From: Pseudomonas sp. TNT3
GTDB lineage: Bacteria > Pseudomonadota > Gammaproteobacteria > Pseudomonadales > Pseudomonadaceae
Length of the DNA: 64,000 bases
Direction of reading: 5' to 3'
Assembly (NCBI RefSeq): GCF_010095445.2
Contig: NZ_WFGV02000003.1
Coordinates: 124,001 to 188,000 of the forward strand
The position numbers and the translations under genes were made by a program. This document shows, one piece after another, positions 38,301 through 48,293 of this stretch. Each line of letters begins with the position of its first letter. The first letter of the stretch is position 1. The notes under the pieces were generated by a model. It saw only the letters and a list, made by a program, of their open reading frames with translations, was not told where the DNA came from and searched no databases.

Positions 38301-38657
38301 TTGGACAGAGTGTTTATCGAGGGCCTGGAAGTCGACACCGTGATTGGTGCCTACGACTGGGAACGAGGCATCCGACAGTGCTTGCGTCTTGATCTGAGTT
38401 TTGCCTGGGACAATCGCCCTGCTGCCGCCGGTGACGACCTGACTTTGGCACTTGATTACGCCAGCGTCTCGTCGCGCATTCAGGCGTTTGCCGAGCAGGC
38501 TCAGTTTCAGCTGGTCGAAACCTTCGCCGAGCGCCTGGTTGAAGTATTGATGAGTGAATTCAAGGTCACTTGGGTGCGCCTCAAGCTGACCAAGCCTGGT
38601 GCGGTTCCCGCTGCCAAAGGTGGTGTGGGTGTGGAGATCGAGCGCGGATGTCGCTGA
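38301..38657 (+). CDS. folB: Dihydroneopterin aldolase FolB
   Basis: A 118-residue folate-pathway enzyme that splits dihydroneopterin to 6-hydroxymethyl-dihydropterin and glycolaldehyde. Family motifs: [40 protein letters not shown] and the end [20 protein letters not shown]. The start is TTG 38301 ([11 protein letters not shown]), 6 bases after GGAGAG; a longer frame upstream reads MSCSGEKC without family support. It overlaps folK by 10 bases; the two enzymes are consecutive steps. Confidence 0.95.
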   Translation: MDRVFIEGLEVDTVIGAYDWERGIRQCLRLDLSFAWDNRPAAAGDDLTLALDYASVSSRIQAFAEQAQFQLVETFAERLVEVLMSEFKVTWVRLKLTKPGAVPAAKGGVGVEIERGCR

Positions 38658-39166
38658 CTCAGGTGTATCTCGGGCTTGGTAGCAATATCGAGCGCGAAAC
38701 CCATCTACAGGCGGGTCTGGATGCGCTCGCTGGTTTTCTGGTGGATATCCGCTGCTCGGCAGTCTTCGAAAGCCAGCCGGTGGGGATCAAGAGCGGGCCA
38801 TTTTTCAACTTCGTGGTTTCGGCGTTTACCGACCTGCCGTTGATGGAGCTTGATCGACGGCTGAAATTCATCGAGGCGGACAATGGTCGCTACGCACCGG
38901 ACCGCAAGGGTTTGCCCCTGGACATCGATGTGTTGCTGTTCGGCGACCTGGTAGGCAACTTCGATGGCTTGATCTTGCCGCGAGCAGAAATCCTGAAAAA
39001 TGCCTTCGTGCTGTGGCCCTTGTCGCTCATTGCCGCGGATCGCGTGCATCCGGGCGTAGGCAAAAGCTTTGCGACGTTGTGGCGCGAGGCGCAGATCGAT
39101 CAAGTGTTGGCGCCAGTGGCGTTCGAGTGGCACGGTGAGCAGCTGACCCCCTTAGAATTGCTGTGA
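38648..39166 (+). CDS. folK: 6-hydroxymethyl-7,8-dihydropterin pyrophosphokinase FolK
   Basis: A 172-residue HPPK that transfers pyrophosphate from ATP to the FolB product. The N-terminal signature [19 protein letters not shown] is present, and the ATP/metal motif reads APDRKGLPLDIDVLLFGDL with Asp pair DID. The start ATG 38648 overlaps the folB end. Many pseudomonads carry a second FolK elsewhere; this one looks complete, though its central loop is of the shorter kind. Confidence 0.93.
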   Translation: MSLTQVYLGLGSNIERETHLQAGLDALAGFLVDIRCSAVFESQPVGIKSGPFFNFVVSAFTDLPLMELDRRLKFIEADNGRYAPDRKGLPLDIDVLLFGDLVGNFDGLILPRAEILKNAFVLWPLSLIAADRVHPGVGKSFATLWREAQIDQVLAPVAFEWHGEQLTPLELL

Positions 39167-39170
39167 CGCT

Positions 39171-39239
39171 ATCGCAGGCAAGCCCGCTTCCACAAGGTCG
39201 ACACCGTACCTGCGGGAGCGGGCTTGCCCGCGATGCTTT
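39171..39239. repeat. REP pair between folK and cca
   Basis: CTATCGCAGGCAAGCCCGCT (39173-39192) and the inverted GCGGGAGCGGGCTTGCCCGC (about 39212-39231), between convergent genes. A variant REP family (GCAAGCCCGCT core), different from the GAGCGAGC type elsewhere in this window. Confidence 0.85.
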
Positions 39240-40469
39240 TCAAGCCGAGGCGGCTTCCTTGTAAGCCTTGAGCGCTTTCAAACGCTCGCGCTTGATCGCT
39301 TCCCCCAGCTCTGGTCCCTTGAATCCTTTCTCCAGCAACGGTTGAACGGCCACACTTCTGGCGGCAGTTGCCGCGCCACGCAAATAATCCGCTTGTGGAT
39401 AACTTCTCTGCTCCAGACCTTTGCGTCCTCGAGCGTCCATCTCGCACGCCGCTATAAACTCTTCGAACCGCTGTGGTCGCCGATAGACGTCAAAGCTTTG
39501 CAGTAACTCCAGCAAGGTCGAAGGCTTCAGTTCCAAAGCGCGATGACCATGGGTGTGAAGTTGGCCCACCAGCAGCGCCAGCTCCTGGCAGTCTCGCGGC
39601 GCTTTGAAGCGTTGGTTAACCGCTTTTATCAGCTTCAGGCCCGTGTGCTCGTGGGCGATGTGGCGCGGCCATTCTTCCTTTGGCGTCAGGCCTTTGCCCA
39701 GATCATGCAGCAGGCAGGCCCAACGCACCGTAAGCGGTTGCTTGTGGAGGGCCGATTGCTCAAGGACGCTGAGCGTATGTGCGCCCGTGTCGATTTCCGG
39801 GTGATGAACTTCAGGCTGCGGTACACCAAACAAGGCATCGACCTCAGGCATCAGGACCTTGAGCGCGCCGCATTCGCGCAGTACTTCGATGAATACTTGC
39901 GGCTGGTCTTCCATCAAGGCCCGGGAAATTTCCTTCCAGCTGCGTTCGGCGGTCAAGGCTTCCAGCTCGCCGGACTCGCTGAGCTGACGCATCAACTCCA
40001 AAGTCTCGGGCGCGACGGTAAAGCCCAGCGCCGCGTAACGGGCGGCAAAGCGGGCAACGCGCAACACACGAAGGGGATCTTCGGCAAACGCCGGGGAAAC
40101 GTGGCGTAGCAGGCGCTCTTTTAAGTCTTTCTGACCTTGGTAAGGATCCGTCAGATTTTGCTGGTCGTCTTCGGCCATCGCGTTAATTGTCAGGTCGCGG
40201 CGAACCAGATCTTCTTCAAGGGTAACTTCAGGGCTGGCATGGAAGGTGAAGCCGCCATAGCCGCGTCCGCTCTTGCGTTCTGTGCGAGCAAGCGCATATT
40301 CCTCGCCGGTTTTTGGATGAAGAAAAACCGGAAAATCAGATCCCACCGGACGAAAACCTTTGGCGAGCATTTCCTCGGTGGTGGCCCCGACGACGACCCA
40401 ATCGATGTCGGTGACAGGTTTGCCCAGCAGGCGGTCACGTACTGCGCCACCGACTTTATAAATCTGCAT
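39240..40469 (-). CDS. cca: Multifunctional CCA tRNA nucleotidyltransferase
   Basis: A 409-residue protein: an N-terminal nucleotidyltransferase ([20 protein letters not shown], catalytic Asp pair near 21-23; then [11 protein letters not shown]), the arm region, and a C-terminal HD domain (LLHDLGKG..). It adds or repairs the CCA end of tRNAs; the HD part gives phosphatase and 2',3'-phosphodiesterase activity in the E. coli relative. Its ribosome site GGAGG is inside the 3' arm of a 16-base hairpin whose T6 run touches the ATG at 40469, so expression is likely limited by that structure. Confidence 0.96.
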   Translation of the reverse strand: MQIYKVGGAVRDRLLGKPVTDIDWVVVGATTEEMLAKGFRPVGSDFPVFLHPKTGEEYALARTERKSGRGYGGFTFHASPEVTLEEDLVRRDLTINAMAEDDQQNLTDPYQGQKDLKERLLRHVSPAFAEDPLRVLRVARFAARYAALGFTVAPETLELMRQLSESGELEALTAERSWKEISRALMEDQPQVFIEVLRECGALKVLMPEVDALFGVPQPEVHHPEIDTGAHTLSVLEQSALHKQPLTVRWACLLHDLGKGLTPKEEWPRHIAHEHTGLKLIKAVNQRFKAPRDCQELALLVGQLHTHGHRALELKPSTLLELLQSFDVYRRPQRFEEFIAACEMDARGRKGLEQRSYPQADYLRGAATAARSVAVQPLLEKGFKGPELGEAIKRERLKALKAYKEAASA

Positions 40470-40521
40470 AAAAAACCTCCGTTAGCTCGACAGGATAACC
40501 TTTGCGTCGAGCTAACGGAGG
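40470..40521 (-). terminator. Terminator hairpin containing the cca ribosome-binding site
   Basis: On the - strand a 16-base perfect stem (40506-40521 with 40476-40491; arm CCTCCGTTAGCTCGAC) and 14-base loop is followed by six T and then directly by ATG of cca. The 3' arm ends in CGGAGG, 6 bases before ATG. The hairpin therefore ends transcripts from spoVR and, in any transcript that reads through, hides the cca ribosome site. Confidence 0.85.
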
Positions 40522-40532
40522 CCGAAACCGGT

Positions 40533-42095
40533 TCAAAGATGAATGACAGCCAAGTCCAGGCGCCCATAATCACTTTCGGAATGCTCACCTTTTGGCGGCA
40601 CGTGGTGGGTTTTCGTCACTTGATCCCCTTGCAGGGTTTCCAGGTGTATGTCGAAGCCCCAGAGCCGATGCAGATGCTTGAGCACTTCCTCGGTCGATTC
40701 TCCCAATGGCTTGCGGTCGTGCTGCTGATGACGCAGCGTCAAGGAGCGATCACCGCGCCGATCGATGCTGTAGATCTGCACATTGGGCTCCCGATTGCCC
40801 AGGTTGTACTGCGCTGCGAGGGTTTCGCGAATAGTGCGATAGCCTCCTTCGTCATGAATGGCGGGAACCAGAAGATCGTCTTTCTGGTCATCGTCAAGAA
40901 TGCTGAAGAGCTTCAGGTCGCGAATCACTTTCGGTGACAGATACTGCAGGATGAAGCTCTCGTCCTTGAAGCTGCTCATGGCGAATTTGATGCTCGACAG
41001 CCAGTCCGTACCGGCAATCTCCGGGAACCAGCGATAGTCCTCCTCCGTGGGGCTTTCGCACATGCGCCGAATGTCCCTGTACATGGCAAAACCCAATGCG
41101 TAAGGGTTGATGCCGCTGTAGTAAGGGCTGTCGAAACCCGGTTGCATGACCACACTTGTGTGTGAAGTCAGAAACTCCATCATGAAACCGTCGGTAACGA
41201 GACCTTCGTCATACAGGTCATTCATCAACGTGTAGTGCCAGAACGTGGCCCAGCCTTCGTTCATGACCTGAGTCTGGCGTTGCGGATAAAAATACTGGGC
41301 GATCTTGCGCACGATTCGCACGATTTCCCGCTGCCATGGCTCGAGCAGAGGTGCATGTTTTTCGATGAAATACAGGATATTTTCCTGAGGTTCGGCGGGG
41401 AAGCGCGCGTTATCCTTGTCGCTGTATTTGTCCGCGCCTTTTGGAATCGTGCGCCACAGATCGTTGATCTGCTTCTGCAAATGTTCCTCACGGTCCTTTT
41501 GCCGGCGGCGTTCCTCTTCCGCTGATATCGGATAGGGGCGCTTGTAGCGGTCCACGCCGTAGTTCATCAATGCATGGCAAGAGTCCAGCAGGTCCTCGAC
41601 AGCATCGATGCCATGGCGCTCTTCGCACTGCATGATGTATTGCTTGGCAAACACAAGGTAATCAATGATCGAGCTGGCGTCCGTCCAGGTGCGGAACAGG
41701 TAGTTGCCTTTGAAAAAACTGTTGTGCCCGTAGCAGGCATGCGCAACCACCAACGCCTGCATGCAGATGGTGTTTTCTTCCATCAGATAAGCGATGCACG
41801 GGTCTGAGTTGATCACGATTTCATACGCGAGCCCCATCTGGCCTCGACTGTAGGATTTCTCGGTGCTCAGGAAGTGTTTGCCATAGGACCAGTGGTGGTA
41901 ACCCAGTGGCATACCTACCGAGGCATAGGCATCCATCATCTGCTCAGCAGTGATCACTTCGATCTGGTTAGGGTACGTATCGAGTGCGTAGCGAGCCGCA
42001 ATACGACTGATTTCACGGTCGTAGGCCTGAATCAGCTCGAACGTCCATTCGGAGCCGGTGGAAATGGGTTGGCGCTTCTGCTCTTTGGCGGTCAT
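40533..42095 (-). CDS. SpoVR/YcgB-family protein
   Basis: A 520-residue soluble protein of the SpoVR family, complete, beginning [20 protein letters not shown]. The conserved middle includes [20 protein letters not shown] and [18 protein letters not shown], His/Glu-rich stretches that suggest a metal or peptidase-like site, though no activity is established. It overlaps yeaH by 4 bases and ends the prkA-yeaH-spoVR operon, which in enterobacteria (yeaG-yeaH, ycgB) is RpoS-linked and expressed in stationary phase or nitrogen stress. A strong terminator follows 12 bases after the stop. Confidence 0.93.
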   Translation of the reverse strand: MTAKEQKRQPISTGSEWTFELIQAYDREISRIAARYALDTYPNQIEVITAEQMMDAYASVGMPLGYHHWSYGKHFLSTEKSYSRGQMGLAYEIVINSDPCIAYLMEENTICMQALVVAHACYGHNSFFKGNYLFRTWTDASSIIDYLVFAKQYIMQCEERHGIDAVEDLLDSCHALMNYGVDRYKRPYPISAEEERRRQKDREEHLQKQINDLWRTIPKGADKYSDKDNARFPAEPQENILYFIEKHAPLLEPWQREIVRIVRKIAQYFYPQRQTQVMNEGWATFWHYTLMNDLYDEGLVTDGFMMEFLTSHTSVVMQPGFDSPYYSGINPYALGFAMYRDIRRMCESPTEEDYRWFPEIAGTDWLSSIKFAMSSFKDESFILQYLSPKVIRDLKLFSILDDDQKDDLLVPAIHDEGGYRTIRETLAAQYNLGNREPNVQIYSIDRRGDRSLTLRHQQHDRKPLGESTEEVLKHLHRLWGFDIHLETLQGDQVTKTHHVPPKGEHSESDYGRLDLAVIHL

Positions 42096-43363
42096 GTCAC
42101 TAACCTGCGCTGGAAGAGTTCACGGAAGACCGGATAGATATCGCCGGCCGAGACCAGTTGTTGCTGGGCAAACGTTTCAGAAAAGGCTTCTGCTATCCGT
42201 TCGTACTCGAACCACAGAGCCTGATGTTCGCGTGGGGTGATCTCGACGTAAGTGTAGTACTGCACGAACGGCATGATCTGGTTGATCAGAATGTCGCGGC
42301 AGATCGGTGAGTCGTCATTCCAGTTGTCACCGTCCGAGGCCTGAGCGGCGTAGATGTTCCACTCATTGCTTGGATAGCGCTCGGCCATGATCTCCTGCAT
42401 CAGTTTCAAGGCGCTGGAGACGATGGTGCCGCCGGTTTCCCGCGAGTAGAAGAATTCCTCCTCGTCCACTTCCCGGGCGCTGGTGTGGTGGCGGATGAAC
42501 ACGACGTCGATCTTGTCGTAGTTACGCTTGAGAAACAGGTACAGCAAGATGAAGAAGCGCTTGGCGATGTCCTTGGTTGCCTGGGTCATGGAGCCGGAAA
42601 CGTCCATAAGGCAGAACATCACTGCTTTCGAGCTGGGGTTGGGTTGCTTGATGAGCAGGTTGTACTTGAGGTCGAATGTGTCGAGAAATGGCACGCGATG
42701 GATTCGCGCGCTGAGTTTTTCGATTTCAGCTTCAATTTCTTGAATATCGCCGAAGTTATCCGGTTCATCCCGTCTCAGTCGCAGCAGTTCCTCTTTCGCT
42801 TCACGCAACTTTGCTCGGCTGCTGCCGGACAATGCAATGCGTCGGGCATGGGCTGAGCGAAGGGTACGGATGATGTTGATCCGCGATGGATTGCCTTCGT
42901 TACTGATCCCGGCTCGAACCGTCTTGAAGGTGTCAGTGCCAGTCAGGTTGCGCTTGACCAGGTTCGGCAACTCGAGATCCTCGAACATGAATTCAAGGAA
43001 TTCCTCCTGGGTGATCTGGAAGACGAACTCGTCCATCCCTTCACCCGAATTGCCGGCTTTGCCTGGACCTCTACCGCCACCCCCGCCCGGCGGACGTGCA
43101 ATATGCTCGCCGCTGGTGAATTCCTTGTTACCGGGGTGCACGACAGTCTGCTTGCCACCACGGCCGTGATGAAGCACCGGCTCGTCGATGTCACGACCGG
43201 GAATGCTGATCTGTTCGCCATGTTCCATGTCCGTAATGGAACGCCGGCTGACCGCCTCTTCGACGGCTTTCTTGATGTGATCACGGTAGCGCCGCAGAAA
43301 CCGCTGGCGGTTCACCGTGCTCTTGTTCTTGCCATTGAGACGTCGGTCGATCACATAGCTCAT
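42092..43363 (-). CDS. yeaH: YeaH/UPF0229 protein with von Willebrand A domain
   Basis: A 423-residue protein. The N-terminus is basic ([20 protein letters not shown]), followed by a glycine-rich low-complexity stretch ([15 protein letters not shown], about residues 90-105). The C-terminal half is a VWA domain with MIDAS motif [15 protein letters not shown]. It probably scaffolds the PrkA kinase/SpoVR set. Start ATG 43363, with GGAGGG 4 bases before; the frame extends upstream but reads non-family residues. Overlaps the next gene by ATGA. Confidence 0.93.
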   Translation of the reverse strand: MSYVIDRRLNGKNKSTVNRQRFLRRYRDHIKKAVEEAVSRRSITDMEHGEQISIPGRDIDEPVLHHGRGGKQTVVHPGNKEFTSGEHIARPPGGGGGRGPGKAGNSGEGMDEFVFQITQEEFLEFMFEDLELPNLVKRNLTGTDTFKTVRAGISNEGNPSRINIIRTLRSAHARRIALSGSSRAKLREAKEELLRLRRDEPDNFGDIQEIEAEIEKLSARIHRVPFLDTFDLKYNLLIKQPNPSSKAVMFCLMDVSGSMTQATKDIAKRFFILLYLFLKRNYDKIDVVFIRHHTSAREVDEEEFFYSRETGGTIVSSALKLMQEIMAERYPSNEWNIYAAQASDGDNWNDDSPICRDILINQIMPFVQYYTYVEITPREHQALWFEYERIAEAFSETFAQQQLVSAGDIYPVFRELFQRRLVT

Positions 43364-43504
43364 AGGCCCTCCGGGGAGCTTCGAGTCATAAGCTTCAAGC
43401 TGCAAGACAGAAGCTTCAGAAACAAGCGGCGCGCGACATATGGCCACAATTACGCAAACAGCGCGTGTTCGTTGGTGATGTGCCGCTTGCCGCTTGCCGC
43501 TCCC

Positions 43505-45427
43505 TTATTGGGACTTTCTAACCCTCAGATACCACTCGGACAGCAGTCGTACCTGTTTGTCTGTGTACCCGCGCTCGACCATTCGTGTGACGAAGTCGTT
43601 GTGTTTCTGTTGATCCTCTTTGCTCGCCTTGGCGTTGAAGCTGATAACTGGCAGCAAGTCTTCGGTGTTGGAGAACATTTTCTTCTCGATGACCACGCGA
43701 AGTTTTTCGTAGCTGAGCCAGGTCGGGTTCTTGCCATTGTTGTTGGCTCGGGCGCGCAGTACGAAGTTGACGATTTCGTTGCGGAAATCCTTCGGATTGC
43801 TGATGCCTGCCGGTTTTTCGATCTTTTCCAGCTCTTCGTTCAGCGCCACCCGATTGAGGATCTCGCCGGTTTCCGGATCGCGGTATTCCTGATCCTGAAT
43901 CCAGAAGTCTGCGTACAGCACGTAGCGATCGAAGATGTTCTGGCCGTACTCGCTGTAAGACTCGAGGTAGGCGGTCTGGATCTCCTTGCCGATGAATTCG
44001 ATATAACGCGGTGCCAGGTATTCCTTGAGGAAGCGCAGGTAGCGTTCGCGCGTCTCGGCCTGGAATTGCTCCTGTTCGATCTGCTGCTCAAGTACATAAA
44101 GCAGGTGGACCGGATTGGCGGCAATTTCGTGTGGATCGAAGTTGAAGACCTTCGACAGGATCTTGAATGCAAAACGCGTGGACAGCCCGTTCATGCCTTC
44201 GTCAACACCAGCGTTATCGCGGTATTCCTGTATCGATTTGGCTTTCGGATCAGTGTCCTTGAGGTTCTCGCCGTCATACACCCGCATCTTGGAATAGATG
44301 TTGGAGTTCTCCGGTTCTTTGAGGCGCGAGAGCACGGTGAACTGGGCCAGCATCTTCAAGGTGTCTGGCGCGCAATGAGCTTTGGCCAGCGAACTGTTGA
44401 ACAGCAGCTTGTCGTAAATCTTCACCTCGTCGCTGACCCGCAGGCAGTACGGCACTTTGACGATGTAGATCCGGTCGATGAACGCTTCATTGTTCTTGTT
44501 GTTACGGAAGGTGTGCCATTCCGATTCGTTGGAGTGAGCGAGCAGGATCCCGGTAAACGGAATGGCCCCCAGTCCTTCGGTACTGTTGTAGTTGCCTTCC
44601 TGAGTGGCGGTCAGCAACGGGTGCAGCACCTTGATCGGCGCCTTGAACATTTCGACGAATTCCATCAGGCCCTGGTTGGCCCGGCACAGTGCGCCCGAGT
44701 AGCTGTAAGCATCGGCGTCGTTCTGTGGGTATTCCTCCAGTTTTCGGATATCGACCTTGCCCACCAGCGCGGAGATGTCCTGGTTGTTCTCGTCTCCCGG
44801 CTCGGTTTTGGCCACCGCGATCTGGTTGAGAATGGATGGATAAAGCTTCACCACGCGGAACTGGCTGATGTCCCCGCCGAACTCGGCCAGGCGCTTGGTA
44901 GCCCATGGCGACATGATGGTGTTGAGGTAGCGCCGCGGAATGCCAAAGTCTTCTTCAAGGATCGCGCCATCTTCAGTGGCGTTGAACAGACCCAGGGGCG
45001 ATTCGAATACCGGTGAGCCCTTGATCGCGTAGAAGGGCACCTTTTCGATCAACTGTTTGAGCTTCTCGGCGAGGGACGATTTACCGCCACCCACGGGGCC
45101 GAGCAGATAGAGGATTTGTTTCTTCTCTTCGAGGCCCTGAGCGGCATGACGGAAATACGACACGATCTGGTCGATGCATTCTTCCATCCCGTGGAAGTCT
45201 TCAAAGGCCGGATAGCGACGAATAACCTTGTTGGAGAAGATTCGCGACAGCCTCGAGTTGGTCGAGGTGTCGAGCAGCTCCGGTTCACCGATAGCCAGCA
45301 ACAAGCGTTCGGCGGCGGATACATAGGCGCTGCGGTCCTTTTTGCACAGCTCAAGATACTCTTGCAGAGAGAGTTCTTCCTGGCGTGTGGATTCGAAGCG
45401 TTGTTGGAAGTGGCTAAAGATACTCAT
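43505..45427 (-). CDS. prkA: PrkA/YeaG-family serine protein kinase (AAA-like)
   Basis: A 640-residue protein with an N-terminal AAA-type core; the P-loop GPVGGGKSS is at residues 110-118 and a C-terminal kinase-like domain follows. PrkA homologs phosphorylate themselves and partner proteins, and have been described also as AAA proteases; the local partners are YeaH and SpoVR. The start ATG 45427 (MSIFSHFQQRFESTRQEELS) follows CGAGGTGACGTC; the frame is open for another 34 codons but with Cys/Trp-rich, non-family sequence. About 140 bases separate its stop from the yeaH start. Confidence 0.95.
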   Translation of the reverse strand: MSIFSHFQQRFESTRQEELSLQEYLELCKKDRSAYVSAAERLLLAIGEPELLDTSTNSRLSRIFSNKVIRRYPAFEDFHGMEECIDQIVSYFRHAAQGLEEKKQILYLLGPVGGGKSSLAEKLKQLIEKVPFYAIKGSPVFESPLGLFNATEDGAILEEDFGIPRRYLNTIMSPWATKRLAEFGGDISQFRVVKLYPSILNQIAVAKTEPGDENNQDISALVGKVDIRKLEEYPQNDADAYSYSGALCRANQGLMEFVEMFKAPIKVLHPLLTATQEGNYNSTEGLGAIPFTGILLAHSNESEWHTFRNNKNNEAFIDRIYIVKVPYCLRVSDEVKIYDKLLFNSSLAKAHCAPDTLKMLAQFTVLSRLKEPENSNIYSKMRVYDGENLKDTDPKAKSIQEYRDNAGVDEGMNGLSTRFAFKILSKVFNFDPHEIAANPVHLLYVLEQQIEQEQFQAETRERYLRFLKEYLAPRYIEFIGKEIQTAYLESYSEYGQNIFDRYVLYADFWIQDQEYRDPETGEILNRVALNEELEKIEKPAGISNPKDFRNEIVNFVLRARANNNGKNPTWLSYEKLRVVIEKKMFSNTEDLLPVISFNAKASKEDQQKHNDFVTRMVERGYTDKQVRLLSEWYLRVRKSQ

Positions 45428-45724
45428 GACGTCACCTCGCTCGATACGTGGAGCCGACGCCGGATCACTCAGTCGATGCTGGCAGCAACCGAACAGGCAG
45501 TCGCTGTTTACCCCCCAGAACTCTTTCACAGCTGACGACTGCGAAAGCTACTCCCGATGACCCGCGCGCCGGTGTACCGGCTCTCCCCTGTTTTGGATGG
45601 CCTGGGCTTAAGGATAGTTGGGAATTCGGGAGGTAAAGGCGAGATACGTAATTAGTTGTGGCTGACCGTTCGTCTGCCTCGGCGCAAGCCCACGGGAGAC
45701 GGGGGCTTGCGCGTTACAAAAATA
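45428..45724. other. Gene-free region upstream of prkA
   Basis: About 300 bases between glpE and prkA. It contains a dyad GCGCAAGCCC-N11-GGGCTTGCGC (45682-45712) just after the glpE stop, lacking a T-run, and a further GC-rich inverted stretch CCGGTGTACCGG at 45570-45581. The prkA promoter must lie here; I could not identify it. Confidence 0.5.
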
Positions 45725-46054
45725 TTATTCAGAAGTGCTTTGCGTGGTATCTGAAGGATAAGTCGTACGCCACAACTCAAAACCGCCGTCCATGCTGTAG
45801 ACGTCGGAGAAGCCCTGACTAACCAGATATGCCGCAGCGCCCTGGCTGGAATTGCCGTGGTAGCAGACCACGACGGTCGGTGCATCGAGGTCGGCTGCCC
45901 GGATGAAATCCGAGATGGAAACGTTGTCCAGATGTTTGGAGCCAGCGATGTGTAGTGCAGCATAGGTTTGTGGATCGCGAACATCGACTACCACTGCACC
46001 TTGTTCACGCAGGGCCTGGGCCTGTTCTGGGGGGATACGTTTGAATTCGCTCAT
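45725..46054 (-). CDS. glpE: Thiosulfate sulfurtransferase GlpE (single-domain rhodanese)
   Basis: A 109-residue rhodanese that transfers sulfane sulfur from thiosulfate to cyanide or thiols such as thioredoxin. The active-site cysteine is Cys64 in [14 protein letters not shown], the six-residue loop form typical of GlpE, and [15 protein letters not shown] is the CH2A-like motif. It follows apaH by 33 bases on the - strand. A short Ser/Thr tail (DTTQSTSE) ends the protein. Confidence 0.95.
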   Translation of the reverse strand: MSEFKRIPPEQAQALREQGAVVVDVRDPQTYAALHIAGSKHLDNVSISDFIRAADLDAPTVVVCYHGNSSQGAAAYLVSQGFSDVYSMDGGFELWRTTYPSDTTQSTSE

Positions 46055-46087
46055 GGCGGGCTCCTGTGGCTCGGCTGAAAGCGCAGT

Positions 46088-46972
46088 CTAGCGCTGGGCG
46101 CTGGCTGACGATGATTCGGAAATAGTCTGGGCGACTGGCGGTTTGGCTACATGGCCATGCTCATCGCATTTGCAGGACAGGCGCTCGCCGCTGTCGACAT
46201 TCATCAGGGTCAGGGCACCGCCCCAGACACAGCCGGTGTCGAGCGCCGAAATGCCCGGTTCAAGCACTTTGCCTTCCAGCGCGGCCCAGTGACCAAAGAT
46301 GATTTTAACGTCCTTGGTTTTGCGTTCCTTGTGCTGAAACCAGGGCTTGTAACCTGGCGGTGCTGAATCGACGCCTTCCTTGCTCTTGAGATCGAGCTTG
46401 CCTTCGGCGGTGCAGAAACGCATGCGGGTGAAATAGTTGGTGATTACCCTCAGGCGCGTGACGCCTTTGAGGTCGCTGTCCCATTTCGCCGGATCGTTGC
46501 CGTACATGCCGTCGAGGTAAAGCGGAAGCATGTTGTCGTCTTGCAGGGCCGCCTCGACCTCGGCGGCACACTTGAGGGCTTTACGCAGCGACCATTGCGG
46601 CGCAATGCCGGCATGCACTAACGCGACGTTGCGTTGTTCGTCGTAGTGCATGAGCTTCTGCTGGCGCAACCAGTCCAGCAACTCTGCGCTATCGGGAGCT
46701 TCGATAATTTCGCGAAGGGTGTCGCTTTTTTTCAGGCGTTCGATGTTCTTTCCCGCGGCCAGCAAATGCAGGTCATGGTTGCCGAGTACGCACACCAGCG
46801 ATTCGCGGATGCTATAGAGAAAGCGCAGGGTTTCCAGAGATTGGGGGCCGCGATTGACCAGATCGCCTACCAGCCACAAACGGTCTTTGGCCGGGTCGTA
46901 GGCAACTTTCTCAAGCAGGCAATGCAATGCCTCAAGACAGCCCTGCAAGTCACCGACGGCGTACGTTGCCAT
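46088..46972 (-). CDS. apaH: Bis(5'-nucleosyl)-tetraphosphatase ApaH
   Basis: A 294-residue calcineurin-type phosphoesterase that splits Ap4A to two ADP and also decaps Np4-RNA. Metal-site motifs: YAVGDLQGC (GDxxG), [16 protein letters not shown] (GDxxxRG) and [10 protein letters not shown] (GNHD). The start ATG 46972 shares its A with the apaG stop (TGATG), so it is translationally coupled; a TTG directly before it is less likely. Adjacent apaG and rsmA match the E. coli ksgA-apaG-apaH order. Confidence 0.97.
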   Translation of the reverse strand: MATYAVGDLQGCLEALHCLLEKVAYDPAKDRLWLVGDLVNRGPQSLETLRFLYSIRESLVCVLGNHDLHLLAAGKNIERLKKSDTLREIIEAPDSAELLDWLRQQKLMHYDEQRNVALVHAGIAPQWSLRKALKCAAEVEAALQDDNMLPLYLDGMYGNDPAKWDSDLKGVTRLRVITNYFTRMRFCTAEGKLDLKSKEGVDSAPPGYKPWFQHKERKTKDVKIIFGHWAALEGKVLEPGISALDTGCVWGGALTLMNVDSGERLSCKCDEHGHVAKPPVAQTISESSSASAQR

Positions 46973-47352
46973 CAATGCAGGGCTCCGGGCACCGCCAGAC
47001 GAAATGGTGCGATGACAGCATCAAAATGCTTGCCATCGTCGGCGATCATTTCATAGGTGCCCTGCATCGTGCCGACTTTGGAAGTCATCACCGTGCCACT
47101 GCTATAGGTGTGGCTTTTGCCCGGATCGATCAACGGTTGCTGGCCAACGACGCCCGCACCACGAACCTCCTCGACATGCCCGTCACCATCGGTGATTACC
47201 CAATGCCGCGACAGCAGCTTGGCGGGTAGCTCGCCATTATTTTGCACGGTGATGGTGTAAGCGAAGGCAAAGCGTTCGTGCTCGGGTTGCGATTGTTCTG
47301 CCAGATAGCGGGTGACGACGCTGACGTCGACCTGATAGCGAGGATCGGACAT
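46972..47352 (-). CDS. apaG: Co2+/Mg2+ efflux-associated protein ApaG
   Basis: A 126-residue Fn3-like beta-sandwich protein ([60 protein letters not shown]). Its job is not firmly known; it has been tied to metal tolerance and, in its eukaryotic form, to FBxo3. It lies between rsmA and apaH. The end ...VPGALH uses TGA overlapping the apaH start. Confidence 0.96.
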   Translation of the reverse strand: MSDPRYQVDVSVVTRYLAEQSQPEHERFAFAYTITVQNNGELPAKLLSRHWVITDGDGHVEEVRGAGVVGQQPLIDPGKSHTYSSGTVMTSKVGTMQGTYEMIADDGKHFDAVIAPFRLAVPGALH

Positions 47353-47416
47353 GCAAGAGGCCTTAAAAACGAAGCGGGACGCGGGGCGTAGCTGATAGAA
47401 CTCAGTCTAGGCCAAG

Positions 47417-47461
47417 TATCGGGTAGTAAACCAGACCTGACGGCTGGTGTCTTACCCGATA
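47417..47461. repeat. Two-level stem-loop between rsmA and apaG
   Basis: Outer arms TATCGGGTA/TACCCGATA (47417-47425, 47453-47461) and inner arms ACCAG/CTGGT (47430-47434, 47444-47448). There is no T-run, so a role as mRNA processing or stability element is more likely than termination. Confidence 0.55.
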
Positions 47462-47474
47462 ACGCTCGTTTGTC

Positions 47475-48293
47475 TCAGTCTGCGTCGGGTTTCTGTAGGG
47501 CTTGTTCGCTGAGCTTGTCGGCCAGGCGTACGAACGCGGCCAGATCGAGTTGCTCCGGGCGCAGACTGCCATCGACTCCGGCCGCTTCGATCTCGTCATT
47601 GCTGAGCAGCAGCTTGAGAGTGTTACGCAAGGTTTTACGGCGCTGGTTGAAGGCTTCGCGCACGACGCGTTCCAGGAGTTTGTGATCCTTGGCCGGGTGC
47701 GGAAGCACCGCGTGAGGTACCAGGCGCACGATGGCCGAATCGACTTTAGGCGGCGGATTGAACGCGCCAGGGCCTACGTTGAACAAATGCTCCACGCGGC
47801 AGTGGTACTGAACCATGATCGACAGACGACCCCAGTCACCGCCACCGGGGCCTGCAGCCATGCGCTCGACCACTTCCTTTTGCAACATGAAGTGCATGTC
47901 ACGGATCAGGCTGGCGTTGTGCAGGAGGTGAAAGATCAGCGGGGTGGAAATGTTGTACGGCAGGTTGCCGACGACCCGAAGACTGCCGGGTGCTGCATTC
48001 AGGCTGTTGAAGTCAAACTTCAATGCATCGCCCTGGTGCAGGTTGAAGTTGCTCTTGCTGGCGAACTGCTGGTTCAGGATCGGGATCAGGTCCTTGTCCA
48101 GTTCCACTACGTCGAGCTGACCGCCGCTGCTCAACAGGCCTTGGGTCAATGCCCCCTGGCCTGGGCCGATTTCCAGCAGGCGATCTTCGGCCTTGGCATG
48201 GATGGAGCGCAGGATGCGGTCGATAACGCCGGCATCGTGCAGGAAATTCTGGCCAAAGCGTTTGCGCGCCTTGTGTTGATAATGCTCGGTCAT
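47475..48293 (-). CDS. rsmA: 16S rRNA dimethyladenosine transferase RsmA (KsgA)
   Basis: A 272-residue SAM methyltransferase that dimethylates A1518 and A1519 of 16S rRNA late in 30S assembly. Motifs: [20 protein letters not shown], the SAM site [15 protein letters not shown], and the catalytic NLPYNIST. This rsmA (ksgA) must not be confused with RsmA/CsrA, the target of RsmY. The start overlaps the pdxA stop by 4 bases. Confidence 0.97.
   Translation of the reverse strand: MTEHYQHKARKRFGQNFLHDAGVIDRILRSIHAKAEDRLLEIGPGQGALTQGLLSSGGQLDVVELDKDLIPILNQQFASKSNFNLHQGDALKFDFNSLNAAPGSLRVVGNLPYNISTPLIFHLLHNASLIRDMHFMLQKEVVERMAAGPGGGDWGRLSIMVQYHCRVEHLFNVGPGAFNPPPKVDSAIVRLVPHAVLPHPAKDHKLLERVVREAFNQRRKTLRNTLKLLLSNDEIEAAGVDGSLRPEQLDLAAFVRLADKLSEQALQKPDAD

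Noticed and set aside
47475..48293. Linking this rsmA gene to the RsmY small RNA
   Set aside because: Same symbol, different protein: this is the 16S rRNA methyltransferase (KsgA), not the CsrA-type RNA-binding protein RsmA.
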